Shown: positions 31,860 through 43,626, numbered from the stretch's first letter. The stretch: DNA of 64,000 bases from Curtobacterium sp. MCPF17_002 (GCF_003234115.2 NZ_CP126251.1:310001-374000); one strand, 5' to 3'. The notes: a model not told the origin generated them from the letters alone. Translations and numbers: made by a program.

Positions 31860-32428
31860 GCACCCCAGACGAGATCCGTGCCGACATCGAACGCACCCGC
31901 GGCGAACTCGGCTCCGACGTCGACGCACTCGCCGACAAGGTCAGCCCGTCCGCGATCGCGCACCGTCAGACCGAGAAGGTGAAGAGCCGGTTCGCGGGTG
32001 TCCGCGAGTCCGTGATGGGCGCGGCCGACTCGGCACGCTCGAGTGCCTCGGGTTCGGCGTCCGGCGCGACCGGGCAGGCGAAGGACGTCGCGCAGCGTGG
32101 CGTCGAGAAGGCCAAGGGCAACCCGCTGGCCGTCGGACTCATCGCGTTCGGTGCCGGCTGGCTGGTGTCCTCGCTCCTGCCGACGACCGAGCAGGAGGAA
32201 GAACTCGCCGGGGAGCTGAAGGACAAGGCGGCACCCCTCGTCGAGGAGGTCAAGGAGCAGGCGAAGGACGTCGGTTCGCAGCTCGGCGACGTGGCGAAGG
32301 AGCACGCGCAGGACCTGAAGGGCACCGCGCAGGACGCGGCGCAGACCGTCAAGGACGAGGCGCAGGGCGCCGCGTCCGACGTCCGCGACCACGCGCAGGG
32401 TGCAGCGGGAGACGTTCGCAGCAGTTGA
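31856..32428 (+). CDS. DUF3618 domain protein
   Basis: A 190-residue protein that begins with the DUF3618 motif IRADIERTRGELGSDVDAL, has one membrane helix at about 95-112 (GLIAFGAGWLVSSLLP) and a long Ala/Lys/Glu/Asp helical tail resembling LEA proteins. DUF3618 usually follows a holin-family gene, exactly as here, in an envelope-associated operon of unknown job. GGGAGGAAGCC serves as ribosome binding site. Confidence 0.88.
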   Translation: MSTPDEIRADIERTRGELGSDVDALADKVSPSAIAHRQTEKVKSRFAGVRESVMGAADSARSSASGSASGATGQAKDVAQRGVEKAKGNPLAVGLIAFGAGWLVSSLLPTTEQEEELAGELKDKAAPLVEEVKEQAKDVGSQLGDVAKEHAQDLKGTAQDAAQTVKDEAQGAASDVRDHAQGAAGDVRSS

Positions 32429-32440
32429 GGTGACCCAGCA

Positions 32441-32486
32441 ACGGACTGGAGGCGCGGTGCCGGCTGGCACCGCGCCTCCAGTCCGT
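32441..32486. repeat. Dispersed palindrome, full copy C
   Basis: Perfect 21-base arms (32441-32461 and 32466-32486) around GGCT. It starts 13 bases after the DUF3618 stop and ends eight bases before the -10 box of the next gene, so it may isolate the operon from marR. Confidence 0.88.
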
Positions 32487-32506
32487 CAGGCGGTAGCGTT
32501 CCGGGC

Positions 32507-32932
32507 ATGGACCCGATCGACGAGCTCGCCGCGGAGCTGCGGCAGTCCATCGGGCGGGTGGTCCGCGCAGCGCGCCGCGAGGCGGACGCGCTCCCCGCCA
32601 CGCACACGACGACGCTCGGGTTCCTGCACCGTGAGGGTCCGATGACGATCGCGGACCTCGCCCGCCGCCGTGGCGTGAAGCACCAGGGGCAGTCGCGCAC
32701 CGTCGGCGAGCTCGCGGCCCTGGGGTACGTGGAGCGGACCGTCTCCGACGCCGATCGGCGCGTCTCGGTGATCCGCATCTCCGCCGCCGGGTCGGAGGCG
32801 CTGCAGCAGGACATGGACGCACGGACCGACTGGCTCGCCGCGGGCATCCGCGAGGAGCTCGACGACGAGGAACGGGCCCTGCTGACCCGGCTGCCGGAGC
32901 TGTTCGAGCGTGTCGCCCGGCGTGCCGACTGA
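32507..32932 (+). CDS. MarR family transcriptional regulator
   Basis: A 141-residue MarR protein: TTTLGFLHREGPMTIADLAR, HQGQSRTVGELAALGYVERT (recognition helix) and SDADRRVSVIRISAAG (wing). It is probably leaderless (TAGCGT at 32494-32499, seven bases before the ATG). The perfect ACTACAAC-ACG-GTTGTAGT dyad 30 bases after its stop, in front of the MBL gene, is its likely operator. Confidence 0.88.
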   Translation: MDPIDELAAELRQSIGRVVRAARREADALPATHTTTLGFLHREGPMTIADLARRRGVKHQGQSRTVGELAALGYVERTVSDADRRVSVIRISAAGSEALQQDMDARTDWLAAGIREELDDEERALLTRLPELFERVARRAD

Positions 32933-32962
32933 GCGGTTCCTCACCTGGGGCGTCACGGAGGA

Positions 32963-32981
32963 ACTACAACACGGTTGTAGT
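32963..32981. promoter_or_regulatory. MarR-type operator overlapping the MBL promoter
   Basis: ACTACAAC (32963-32970) and GTTGTAGT (32974-32981) are perfect inverted arms separated by ACG. The right arm overlaps the -10 box TAGTGT (32978-32983) of the MBL-fold gene, so binding would block the promoter. Confidence 0.75.
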
Positions 32982-32990
32982 GTTGTCGAC

Positions 32991-33632
32991 ATGGAGTTGA
33001 CGAAGTACAACCACGCCACGGTCGTCCTCGAGCAGGACGGCGCCACCCTCGTCATCGACCCGGGCACGTTCACGCCCGAGGCCGCCGACCTCGCCCGCGC
33101 TGCCGTCGCGGTGCTCGTCACCCACGAGCACTTCGACCACGTCGACGTCGAAGCCGTCCGCGCGGCGCTCGGCGCGAACGAGTCCCTCGTGGTCCGTGGA
33201 CCCGAGGCGATCGTCGAGCAGCTCGGCGCACACGACGGCCGGGTCGCTGCCGTCCGTGCCGGTGACGCCTTCGAGGTGGGTCCGTTCTCGGTGCAGGTCT
33301 TCGGCGAGGAGCACGCGGTCATCCACCGCGACATCCCCACCGTCGCGAACGTCGGCTACCTGGTGAACGGCGCCGTCTTCCACCCGGGCGACGCGTACCT
33401 CGAGCCCGGCGTGCCGGTGCAGACGCTGCTCCTGCCCACCAGCGGCCCGTGGACGAACACGGCGGATGCCGTGGACTTCGTCCGCGCCGTCGCACCGGAG
33501 CGTGCCGTGCAGATCCACGAGGCGATGCTCAGCGAGGTCGGTCAGCAGTCCACCGCGCGCTTCCTCGGGTCGGACGGGCTCGGGCCGGTGCCCGTCCTGA
33601 TCCTGCCGGCGGGCGAGTCGATCGCCGTCTGA
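32991..33632 (+). CDS. MBL-fold metallo-hydrolase (UlaG-like)
   Basis: A 213-residue metallo-beta-lactamase-fold enzyme. The metal-binding motif His45-Glu-His47-Phe-Asp49-His50 (THEHFDH) is complete, GAVFHPGDAYLEPG supplies the bridging His/Asp, and IHEAM near 185 the last His. The protein resembles the UlaG/YcbL-like group that hydrolyses lactones or phosphodiesters. Leaderless promoter TAGTGT seven bases before ATG, covered by a MarR-type dyad. Confidence 0.88.
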   Translation: MELTKYNHATVVLEQDGATLVIDPGTFTPEAADLARAAVAVLVTHEHFDHVDVEAVRAALGANESLVVRGPEAIVEQLGAHDGRVAAVRAGDAFEVGPFSVQVFGEEHAVIHRDIPTVANVGYLVNGAVFHPGDAYLEPGVPVQTLLLPTSGPWTNTADAVDFVRAVAPERAVQIHEAMLSEVGQQSTARFLGSDGLGPVPVLILPAGESIAV

Positions 33633-33644
33633 CGACGTGACCGT

Positions 33645-33677
33645 GTGCCTGGGAGGCGATCCGCGCCTCCCGGGCAC
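33645..33677. terminator. Hairpin with degenerate palindrome core
   Basis: GTGCCTGGGAGGCG (33645-33658) pairs with CGCCTCCCGGGCAC (33664-33677) except for one T-G position. The core is a variant of the dispersed GGAGGCGCGG palindrome. It follows the MBL gene. Confidence 0.55.
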
Positions 33678-33686
33678 CATGGGGTG

Positions 33687-34370
33687 ATGTCCGACGCGCC
33701 CACGACCGCAGTCCTCTTCGACATCGACGGCACCCTCGCCGACTCGAACTACGCGCACATCGACGCGTGGTGGCGCGCGTTCCTGGCGGCGGGGGAGTCC
33801 GTCGACGCCTGGCGGATCCACCGTGCCATCGGCATGGACTCCGCGAAGCTGCTCGAGGAACTGCTGCCGGACGCCTCGGACGAGACGCGCGACACCGCCA
33901 AGCAGTACCACTCCGCCTACTACGCCGAGCAGATGCCCCGTCTCCGGCTGCTGCCCGGTGCACGTGACCTGCTCCGGGCGGTCGCCGAGGCCGGGCACGC
34001 CGTGGTGCTCGCGACGAGTGCGCCGGAGAACGAACTCGCACGGCTCCGCGAACTGCTCGACGCCGAGGAGTGGCTCACCGCGATCACGAGCTCGGAGGAC
34101 GTCGAGCAGGCGAAGCCCGACCCCGGCATCATCCGGGTGGCGCTCGACAAGGCCGGTGTCGCCGCCGACGCCGCCGTGATGATCGGCGACGCCATGTGGG
34201 ACGTCGAGTCCGCCGGCCGGGTCGGTGTGACGTGCATCGCGGTGATGACCGGTGGCATCGGGGGCGACGAGCTCCGCGGAGCGGGCGCTGCCGAGGTCTA
34301 CGACGACGCCGCGGCCGTGCTCGCCGCGCTGCGTGCGGGCGAGGGACCGATCGCCGCGCTCCGGGCCTGA
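33687..34370 (+). CDS. HAD superfamily hydrolase (beta-phosphoglucomutase-like)
   Basis: A 227-residue HAD phosphatase. Motif I is FDIDGTLADS with nucleophile Asp12 and Asp14, motif II VVLATSAPENEL, motif III Lys in EQAKPDP, motif IV VMIGDAMWDVESA. A helical cap at about 20-85 places it in subfamily IA with PGMB and phosphoglycolate phosphatases. Substrate unknown. Confidence 0.9.
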   Translation: MSDAPTTAVLFDIDGTLADSNYAHIDAWWRAFLAAGESVDAWRIHRAIGMDSAKLLEELLPDASDETRDTAKQYHSAYYAEQMPRLRLLPGARDLLRAVAEAGHAVVLATSAPENELARLRELLDAEEWLTAITSSEDVEQAKPDPGIIRVALDKAGVAADAAVMIGDAMWDVESAGRVGVTCIAVMTGGIGGDELRGAGAAEVYDDAAAVLAALRAGEGPIAALRA

Positions 34371-34414
34371 CGCCTGCCGCACGGGCGGTCGCATCCGTGA
34401 CAGGATCGTCGATC

Positions 34415-37259
<2,845 letters not shown>

Positions 37260-37277
37260 CCGAGACACCGGCAGGGA

Positions 37278-37311
37278 GTCGAGACGCCGCCGGATCGGGC
37301 GGCGTCTCGAC
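37278..37311. terminator. 14-bp-stem hairpin after MFS exporter gene
   Basis: GTCGAGACGCCGCC (37278-37291) and GGCGGCGTCTCGAC (37298-37311) form a perfect stem with a six-base loop GGATCG. It lies between the exporter gene and the convergent lacI-type gene, upstream of palindrome copy D. Confidence 0.72.
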
Positions 37312-37347
37312 CGGCGAGCGGCGTCTTGCGAGGTGACGTGGCGACGG

Positions 37348-37385
37348 ACTGGAGGCGCGGTGCCGGCTGGCACCGCGCCTCCAGT
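37348..37385. repeat. Dispersed palindrome, full copy D
   Basis: Perfect 17-base arms (37348-37364 and 37369-37385) around GGCT, with the same core as copies A-C. It sits 22 bases before the end of the convergent LacI-type gene. Confidence 0.88.
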
Positions 37386-37407
37386 TCGTCGTCCGTCACG
37401 ACGCGCG

Positions 37408-38406
37408 CTACGCGCCGGTGCTGGCCCGCGGCACGAGCCGGGTCGGGAGCGATACCGAGTCGATCTCGGTGCCGTCCAGCGTCGCGAGGAGGCGCAGGGC
37501 CGCGGCCCGGCCGAGGTCGGCTCCCGGCAGCGCCACGCTCGTCAGGGCCGGCGCCGTGACGGACGACGACGGCAGGTCGTCGAAGCCGGCGACGGCGAGG
37601 TCCCCGGGGACCGCGATCCCGAGCCGCCCGGCGGTCCGGAGCACCCCGTACGCCAGGGTGTCCGCGGCTGCGACGACGGCGGTGACGTCGTCCTCCTGCC
37701 AGGCCTCGATGACGTGCTCGGTCGCGGACGCCGCGGCGTCCACGGTGAGGTCCGCACGCGCGGTGACCTCGGACACGGTGATGCCGGCGGCTGCGCACTC
37801 CTGCTCGAAGAGCTCCCGGCGGACGCCGAACGTCGTGGCACGAGAGGTCCCGTCGAGGTACCCCACCCGGCGGTGCCCGCGATCGCGCAGGTGTGCCACG
37901 AGGTCGTGCACACCGGGGGAGAGGTCGTAGTTGACGGCTGCTTCGCCACCCGGGGCGTCGAGGAGCACGACCGGGACCGAGGCGGTCATGGCCTCGCCGG
38001 CGGATGGTGCGTCGACGAGGATCCCGGCCGGCCGGAGGCGTTCGAACCGCCGGACGTCGGCGGCGACGGGCTGCGCGCCCCGCTCGGTGACGGAGAGCAC
38101 GAGCTGGAAGCGGTCGCCGATGGTGTCCCGGACGCCGCGGATCACCTCGGCGAAGAACGGGTTCGACAGGTCCGGGGCGATGAGCACGACGAGGTCGCCG
38201 CTGCCCCGCGCCAGGGTGCTCGCGGCGTGGTCGACGACGTACCCGAGTTCCTCGACGGCGTCGCGCACCCGGGAGGCGATCGGCGCGGAGACCCGGCCGC
38301 GTTCCTTGCCGTTCACGACGAGCGACACCGTGGCGATGCTCGTGCCCGCGCGGTCGGCCACCATCGCGGCGGTCACACGGCGGCCGGGGACGGCGGAGGA
38401 TGGCAC
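37408..38406 (-). CDS. LacI family transcriptional regulator
   Basis: A 332-residue LacI-type repressor. HTH at about 10-30 (VTAAMVADRAGTSIATVSLV), hinge to about 60, then a periplasmic-binding-protein-like effector domain (VVLIAPDLSNPFFAEVIRGV, VVLLDAPGGEAAV, VAGFDDLPSSS). The GTG start has TAGCAT six bases upstream (38413-38418, minus strand): leaderless. It is divergent from the nucleoside hydrolase operon and the paired dyads at 38459-38504 should be its operator; the effector is likely a nucleoside or ribose. Confidence 0.92.
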   Translation of the reverse strand: MPSSAVPGRRVTAAMVADRAGTSIATVSLVVNGKERGRVSAPIASRVRDAVEELGYVVDHAASTLARGSGDLVVLIAPDLSNPFFAEVIRGVRDTIGDRFQLVLSVTERGAQPVAADVRRFERLRPAGILVDAPSAGEAMTASVPVVLLDAPGGEAAVNYDLSPGVHDLVAHLRDRGHRRVGYLDGTSRATTFGVRRELFEQECAAAGITVSEVTARADLTVDAAASATEHVIEAWQEDDVTAVVAAADTLAYGVLRTAGRLGIAVPGDLAVAGFDDLPSSSVTAPALTSVALPGADLGRAAALRLLATLDGTEIDSVSLPTRLVPRASTGA

Positions 38407-38458
38407 GGTCCGATGCTACCGACCCGGACTCGCCGGGCAGGTGGACCGGACCGAGCGA

Positions 38459-38504
38459 CTTGACGTCAAGCGTTTGACGTGTTCTGATGTCAAACGCTTG
38501 ACGT
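38459..38504. promoter_or_regulatory. Paired LacI-type operators in front of nucleoside operon
   Basis: ACGTCAAGCGTTTGAC (38463-38478) and its exact reverse complement GTCAAACGCTTGACGT (38489-38504) are separated by ten bases, so their centres are 26 bp apart. Each is a near-palindrome with the central CG typical of LacI sites. A third perfect dyad CTTGACGTCAAG (38459-38470) overlaps the first. Two repressor dimers, or a tetramer, could bind. Confidence 0.82.
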
Positions 38505-38589
38505 GCCGCGCCGGGACCGATCCTCCGTCGGTGCGGACCCCCACCACGTCAGGCCCAGACCTCATCCCCGACGAAGTGGAGCACCTCGC

Positions 38590-39618
38590 GTGTCCGAAGC
38601 GAACCAGCCAGCGAAGATCATCCTCGACTGCGACCCCGGCCACGACGACGCCGTCGCCCTCCTGCTGGCGCACGGCAACCCGGACATCGAGCTCCTCGCC
38701 GTGACCACCGTCGTCGGCAACCAGACACTGCCGAAGGTCACCCGCAACGCCCTCGCCGTCGCACGCATCGCCGGGATCACCGGGGTGCCGTTCGCCGCCG
38801 GCGCCGACCGTCCGCTGCTCCGCGAGATCGAGGTCGCCGGTGACATCCACGGCGAGAGCGGCCTCGACGGCCCGATGCTCCCCGAGCCGTCCTTCGAGCT
38901 CGACCGGCGCCACGCGGTCGACCTCATCATCGAGACCGTGATGGCGCACGAGCCCGGCACGGTCACCCTCGTGCCGACCGGCGGCCTGACGAACATCGCC
39001 CTCGCCGCACGCAAGGAGCCCCGCATCGTCGAGCGGGTCAAGCAGGTCGTGCTCATGGGCGGCGGCGTGCACGTCGGCAACTGGAGCCCGGTCGCCGAGT
39101 TCAACATCGTCATCGACCCCGAGGCCGCGTCCATCGTGTTCGACGCCGGCTGGGACGTCGTGATGGTCGGCCTCGACCTCACCCACCAGGCCCTCGCCAC
39201 GCCGGAGGTCGCCCAGCGCATCGCCGCCGTCGGCACCGCCCCCGCCGCGTTCGTCGGTGAGCTGCTCGACTTCTTCGGCCAGACCTACAAGGACGCGCAG
39301 GGCTTCGACGCCCCGCCCGTGCACGACCCCTGCGCCGTCGCGTACGTCATCGACCCCACGATCGTCCGCGCCGTGAAGGTCCCGATCCACGTCGAGACGC
39401 AGGGCACCCTGACCCTCGGCATGACCGTCGCCGACTTCCGTGCCCCTGCCCCGGAGGACTGCCGCACGAGCGCCGCGATGGAGCTCGACCACGGCCGCTT
39501 CTGGGACCTCGTCGTCGACGCCCTCGAGCGCATCGGCGAGACCCCCGACACCGGCTGGACACCCCGTGCCGCCGCCACCGCCGTCGAAGCCGGCACCACC
39601 ACGACCCCGGAGATCTGA
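38590..39618 (+). CDS. Inosine-uridine-preferring nucleoside hydrolase
   Basis: A 342-residue nucleoside N-ribohydrolase that splits ribonucleosides into ribose and base. The calcium-binding loop DCDPGHDDAVALLLA gives Asp13, Asp15, Asp19 and Asp20; LVPTGGLTNIALAAR, MGGGVHVGNWSPVAEFNIVID and VHDPCAVAYVI complete the active site. The GTG at 38590 has GTGGAG upstream. First gene of the operon, six bases before the MFS gene; controlled by the divergent LacI protein. Confidence 0.93.
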   Translation: MSEANQPAKIILDCDPGHDDAVALLLAHGNPDIELLAVTTVVGNQTLPKVTRNALAVARIAGITGVPFAAGADRPLLREIEVAGDIHGESGLDGPMLPEPSFELDRRHAVDLIIETVMAHEPGTVTLVPTGGLTNIALAARKEPRIVERVKQVVLMGGGVHVGNWSPVAEFNIVIDPEAASIVFDAGWDVVMVGLDLTHQALATPEVAQRIAAVGTAPAAFVGELLDFFGQTYKDAQGFDAPPVHDPCAVAYVIDPTIVRAVKVPIHVETQGTLTLGMTVADFRAPAPEDCRTSAAMELDHGRFWDLVVDALERIGETPDTGWTPRAAATAVEAGTTTTPEI

Positions 39619-39623
39619 ACACC

Positions 39624-41054
39624 ATGACCACCACATCGACGAAGAAGTCGATCGGCGCCCTCACCGCCGCGCTCCTCGCCGCCTGCATCGCGTTCCAGCT
39701 CAACGCGAGCATGCTCAGCCCCGCACTCGTCACGATGGCGCGGGAGCTCAACACCGACGACGCGACGATCGGCCTGTCGCAGACGCTCTACTTCACGCTC
39801 GCGGCGCTGTTCTCGCTGTTCCTGCCGCGCCTGTCCGACATCGTCGGCCGCAAGCGCGTCCTGCTCGGCATGCTCGCCGTGATGCTCGTCGGCAGCATCG
39901 TCGCCGCGCTCGCGGTCAACCTGCCGATGCTCTTCACCGGTCGCATCATCCAGGGCGTGACCGGCCCGGTCGTCCCGATCTGCCTGCTCGTGCTCCGCAA
40001 CGAGATCAGCGACCCGAAGCGCTACGGCGCCGCGCTCGGCCTGCTCACCGCGGTGAACGGCGGCATCGCCGGCATCGACTCGCTGGCCGGCGGCTGGATC
40101 GCCACGAACTTCGGGTTCCGCGGCATCTTCTGGGTCATCGCCGTCGTCACCGTCGTCGCCCTGGCGCTCGTCGCCGTGTGGGGCGTCGAGTCGAAGCCGT
40201 CGGCGGGCACCCGGATGGACTGGATCGGGGTCGTCCCGCTCGTCGTCTCCGTCGGTGCGCTGCTCACGGCGTTCAACGAGGCCGGCAAGCTCGGGGCGGC
40301 GAAACCCGTCCTCGTCATCGGCGGGATCGTCGTCGCCCTGGCTGCGTTCGCCGTGTTCTGGGCGGTCGAGTCCCGCGTGAAGGAACCCCTGGTCGAGACC
40401 CGGTTCCTCAAGCGGCGGGGGACCTGGGCGCTCCTCGCCACGACGTTCCTCACGATGACCGGCGTCTTCGCGGTCGTGAACGGCCTCGTGACCTCGCTCG
40501 CGCAGAACCACGACGTCGGCTTCGGCATGGAGGCGGACCTCGCCTCGCTGGTGTTCCTCACGCCCTACGCCCTCGTCGGCTGGATCGTCGGACCGTTCGC
40601 GGGCCGCCTCGCCCCGACGCTCGGCTACCGCGCGATCCTCCGGGTCGGCCTGATCGGCAGCATCGTCGCGACGCTGCTCATGGCGATCGTCGGCGTGCAC
40701 TCGCTGCCCGTCCTCGTGGTGGCCACCGTGCTCATCGGCATCACCTACGCCGGCATCGCGAACATCATCCTCAACGGCCTCGGCATCGTGCTCTCGCCGG
40801 ACTCCAACCCCGGGTTCCTGCCGGGCCTCAACGCCGGTGCGTTCAACCTGGGTGCGGGCGTCAGCTTCGCCGTCCTGCCGGCGCTGCAGATCGCCCTCGG
40901 GGTCGGCGGGTCCGCGGGCACCGCCGGGTACTCCGGTGGCATGCTCCTCGGAGCCGCGATCACGATCGGTGCCCTCGCGATGTCGTTCCTCATCCCGCGT
41001 CCGTCGAGCGCCGAGACGACGTCCGTCGCCCCGCAGAAGGAGTCCGTCCGTTGA
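39624..41054 (+). CDS. MFS transporter, probable nucleoside/ribose uptake
   Basis: A 476-residue major facilitator with about 14 helices. LPRLSDIVGRKRVLLG is motif A. It resembles DHA-type exporters in sequence, but its place between nucleoside hydrolase and ribokinase genes suggests import of nucleosides. Interhelical features such as NPGFLPGLNAGAFNLGAG occur near helix 11. Starts six bases after the hydrolase stop and overlaps the ribokinase start. Confidence 0.88.
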   Translation: MTTTSTKKSIGALTAALLAACIAFQLNASMLSPALVTMARELNTDDATIGLSQTLYFTLAALFSLFLPRLSDIVGRKRVLLGMLAVMLVGSIVAALAVNLPMLFTGRIIQGVTGPVVPICLLVLRNEISDPKRYGAALGLLTAVNGGIAGIDSLAGGWIATNFGFRGIFWVIAVVTVVALALVAVWGVESKPSAGTRMDWIGVVPLVVSVGALLTAFNEAGKLGAAKPVLVIGGIVVALAAFAVFWAVESRVKEPLVETRFLKRRGTWALLATTFLTMTGVFAVVNGLVTSLAQNHDVGFGMEADLASLVFLTPYALVGWIVGPFAGRLAPTLGYRAILRVGLIGSIVATLLMAIVGVHSLPVLVVATVLIGITYAGIANIILNGLGIVLSPDSNPGFLPGLNAGAFNLGAGVSFAVLPALQIALGVGGSAGTAGYSGGMLLGAAITIGALAMSFLIPRPSSAETTSVAPQKESVR

Positions 41055-41908
41055 ACACCATCGTCGTCGTCGGCTCGCTCAACGCGGACCTGGTGGTCCG
41101 CACCGAGCGCTTCCCGAAGCCCGGTGAGACCCTCCAGGGGTCGGATCTCCGGACCCTGCCCGGCGGCAAGTCCGCCAACCAGGCGGTGGCTGCCGGGAGG
41201 CTCGGGGGCACGGTGCGCATGATCGGCGCGGTCGGCGACGACGGGAACGGTGCACTGCTCCGCGACTCCGTCGCGGCTGCCGGTGTCGACACGACGCACG
41301 TCGCCGTCCGGGAGGGCGTGGCCACCGGCACCGCCGTCATCACGGTCGACGCCGCCGGCGAGAACACCATCGTGATCTCCGGCGGCGCGAACGCCACGCT
41401 GACCCCGGACGACGTCCCCGCCGACGCCTTCGACGGTGCCGGGGTGCTCGGACTCTGCCTCGAGGTGTCGATGGACGTCGTCCTCGCCGCGGCCCGGACC
41501 GCTCGTGCGGCCGGTGTCACGGTGCTGACGAACCTGTCCCCGTTCGGCGCCGTGCCGGCCGAGCTCCTCGACCTCACCGACGTCCTGCTGGTGAACGAGC
41601 ACGAGGCCGCCGAGCTGGGCGACCACGGCGTCGCCCGCTCGATCGTGACCCGGGGCGGCGCCGGGTGCACCGTGCACGACGGTGCCGACGATGCGGTGTC
41701 GATCGACGCCGTGCGGGTGGAGCCCGTCGACACCACGGGCTGCGGCGACGCCTTCATGGGTGCCGTGGCGCTCCGGTTGGCGGCGGGGGACTCCCTCGTC
41801 GACGCCGCCCGGTTCGCCGTGGGGGTCGGGGCGTACGCCGCGACCGGAGTGGGCGCACAGGCCTCGTACCCGACCACCGCGGAACTGGAGCAGTTCCTGC
41901 GGGCCTGA
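41051..41908 (+). CDS. rbsK: Ribokinase (PfkB family)
   Basis: A 285-residue PfkB kinase that makes ribose-5-phosphate. N-terminal VVVGSLNADLVVRTERFP, substrate motif GGKSANQAVAAGRLGG, and C-terminal VEPVDTTGCGDAFMGA with the catalytic Asp are clear. It starts with TTG, overlapping the MFS stop (TTGA); GAAGGAG ends nine bases upstream. Together with the nucleoside hydrolase it turns imported nucleosides into a pentose-phosphate intermediate; phosphoketolase elsewhere in the window (53290) could draw on the same pool. Confidence 0.93.
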   Translation: MNTIVVVGSLNADLVVRTERFPKPGETLQGSDLRTLPGGKSANQAVAAGRLGGTVRMIGAVGDDGNGALLRDSVAAAGVDTTHVAVREGVATGTAVITVDAAGENTIVISGGANATLTPDDVPADAFDGAGVLGLCLEVSMDVVLAAARTARAAGVTVLTNLSPFGAVPAELLDLTDVLLVNEHEAAELGDHGVARSIVTRGGAGCTVHDGADDAVSIDAVRVEPVDTTGCGDAFMGAVALRLAAGDSLVDAARFAVGVGAYAATGVGAQASYPTTAELEQFLRA

Positions 41909-41925
41909 CCCGCGCCTCCAGGCCC
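41901..41925. repeat. Palindrome half copy overlapping ribokinase stop
   Basis: CGCGCCTCCAGGCCC (41911-41925) is a right-arm copy. With GGGCCTG (41901-41907), which includes the TGA stop of the ribokinase gene, it forms a seven-base stem that may terminate the operon. Confidence 0.55.
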
Positions 41926-41962
41926 GCCCCTGCTGTCACGAGACGGCCACTAGCGTTGACGC

Positions 41963-42904
41963 ATGCGCGTGGGAGTCCTCGACATCGGGTCCAACACCGG
42001 CCACCTGCTCGTGGTGGACGCCCACGGCGGCGCCGCGCCGCTGCCGGCCTCGTCGTTCAAGCAGCCGCTCCGGCTCGCCGAGCACCTCGACGACGCCGGC
42101 GCGGTGACCGAGGCCGGGGTCGACGCCCTCACCGCCTTCGTGGCCGACGCCGTCCGCGTCGCCGAGGAGCGCGGGTGCGAGGACATGCTCGCGTTCGCGA
42201 CCTCAGCCGTCCGCGACGCAGTGAACTCCGAGGCGGTCCTCGCCCACGTCGAGGCCTCGACCGGCGTCGAACTCGCCGTCCTGTCCGGCTCCGACGAAGC
42301 GCGGCTGACGTTCCTGGCCGTCCGCCGCTGGTTCGGTTGGTCGGCGGGGCGGCTCGCCGTGTTCGACATCGGCGGCGGCTCGCTCGAGATCGCCGGCGGC
42401 GGGGACGAAGCACCGGACGTCGCGTGGTCCATGCCCATCGGCGCCGCGCGCCTGGCCCGCACCCACTTCGCCTCCGGGACCCCCAGCGAGGACGACGTCC
42501 GCCGGATCCGGCACGAGATCCGCGTCGAGATCGCCCGTGACGCCGGACTCCTGCTCCGCGCCGGACGACCCGACCGTGCGGTGGCGACCTCGAAGACGTT
42601 CCGCTCCATCGCCCGCATCTGCGGAGCGGCGCCGTCCGGGGCCGGGGCGCTCGTCCCGCGGGCGCTCGACGGAGCCGTCCTGCGGGCGAAGTTGCCGTCG
42701 TTGCTCGCGATGACGGTGGACGAACTCGCCGAGCTGCCGGGTGTCTCGGCGAGCCGGGCGCACCAGATCGTCCCCGGGGCGCTCGTCGCCGAGGCGTGTC
42801 TCGACATCTTCGACCTGCCCGCGCTGGAGATCTGCCCCTGGGCGCTCCGCGAGGGTGTGATCCTCGAGCGGCTCGACCAGCTGTCGGTGCTCGGGACGCC
42901 CTAG
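41963..42904 (+). CDS. Ppx/GppA family phosphatase
   Basis: A 313-residue exopolyphosphatase/pppGpp phosphatase-fold protein. [17 protein letters not shown] and [18 protein letters not shown] are the two phosphate-binding loops, and [14 protein letters not shown] is the conserved helix. Such proteins hydrolyse polyphosphate or the guanosine pentaphosphate alarmone. It has a leaderless promoter (TAGCGT at 41951-41956, six bases before ATG). Its stop TAG shares the palindromic CTAG with the stop of the convergent gene. Confidence 0.9.
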   Translation: MRVGVLDIGSNTGHLLVVDAHGGAAPLPASSFKQPLRLAEHLDDAGAVTEAGVDALTAFVADAVRVAEERGCEDMLAFATSAVRDAVNSEAVLAHVEASTGVELAVLSGSDEARLTFLAVRRWFGWSAGRLAVFDIGGGSLEIAGGGDEAPDVAWSMPIGAARLARTHFASGTPSEDDVRRIRHEIRVEIARDAGLLLRAGRPDRAVATSKTFRSIARICGAAPSGAGALVPRALDGAVLRAKLPSLLAMTVDELAELPGVSASRAHQIVPGALVAEACLDIFDLPALEICPWALREGVILERLDQLSVLGTP

Positions 42905-43545
42905 CGGCCGGGTGGCGGCGCCGGCGCCGGCGCCGCGTCGCGGTTCGCGCGCGGCGGGGCGAGGAGCCACGGCCGGATGAGCTTCGTGACGAACGGCAGC
43001 ACCCAGAACGTCATGATCGGCGTGAGCACGAGCGTGGTGATGAGCACCCGCGGCAGCACCGGCAGCGCGCCGAACGCCGGGACGAGCCAGCCGACCAGGT
43101 ACGTGAACGCCAGGTTCACCGGGAAGAACCCGAGCCAGATGCTCACCGCCTGCTTCCACCGCGGGGGAGCGCTCGACGCCGGAGCGTCCTGCGGGACGTC
43201 GAACCAGCCCTCGATGCCGGTGCGCTTCTCGACACGGGCGTCCACGACGAGGTCGCGGCCCAGGTCGAGCCAGCGCAGCCGGTCGTCGGAGTTCTCCCAC
43301 GTCGCGAGGGAGTCGTGGTCGGCGAACCGGTACAGCATGTGCCACTCGCGGCTCGTCGCGTGCGAGCGCACCCACCCCGACCCGAGGAACCCCGGGTAGC
43401 GGTTCGCCAGGTTCACACCAGACTGGACCCAGCGGGTGGCGTCGGGGATGCGGTCCGGTTCGACCAGGCGGGTGATGGAGACGGTGACGGGTGGGCCATC
43501 GGTCGCGGGTGTCGACGACACGGCCCCAGGCTCTTCTGGAGTCAT
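42901..43545 (-). CDS. ABM-like domain membrane protein (antibiotic biosynthesis monooxygenase fold)
   Basis: A 214-residue protein: ABM-like ferredoxin-fold domain at about 20-95 ([52 protein letters not shown]), and two membrane helices at about 130-152 and 165-190. This ABM plus transmembrane fusion is common in bacteria; catalytic activity is not shown. Convergent overlap of four bases with the Ppx gene. Confidence 0.82.
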   Translation of the reverse strand: MTPEEPGAVSSTPATDGPPVTVSITRLVEPDRIPDATRWVQSGVNLANRYPGFLGSGWVRSHATSREWHMLYRFADHDSLATWENSDDRLRWLDLGRDLVVDARVEKRTGIEGWFDVPQDAPASSAPPRWKQAVSIWLGFFPVNLAFTYLVGWLVPAFGALPVLPRVLITTLVLTPIMTFWVLPFVTKLIRPWLLAPPRANRDAAPAPAPPPGR

Positions 43546-43626
43546 GCGTCCAGTGTCGCGCAGGCGTGTTACCGGCTCGTGTCGGACCTCGCCGACCCCG
43601 CGGCCGTCGGTGGGTAGGTTCGCGGT

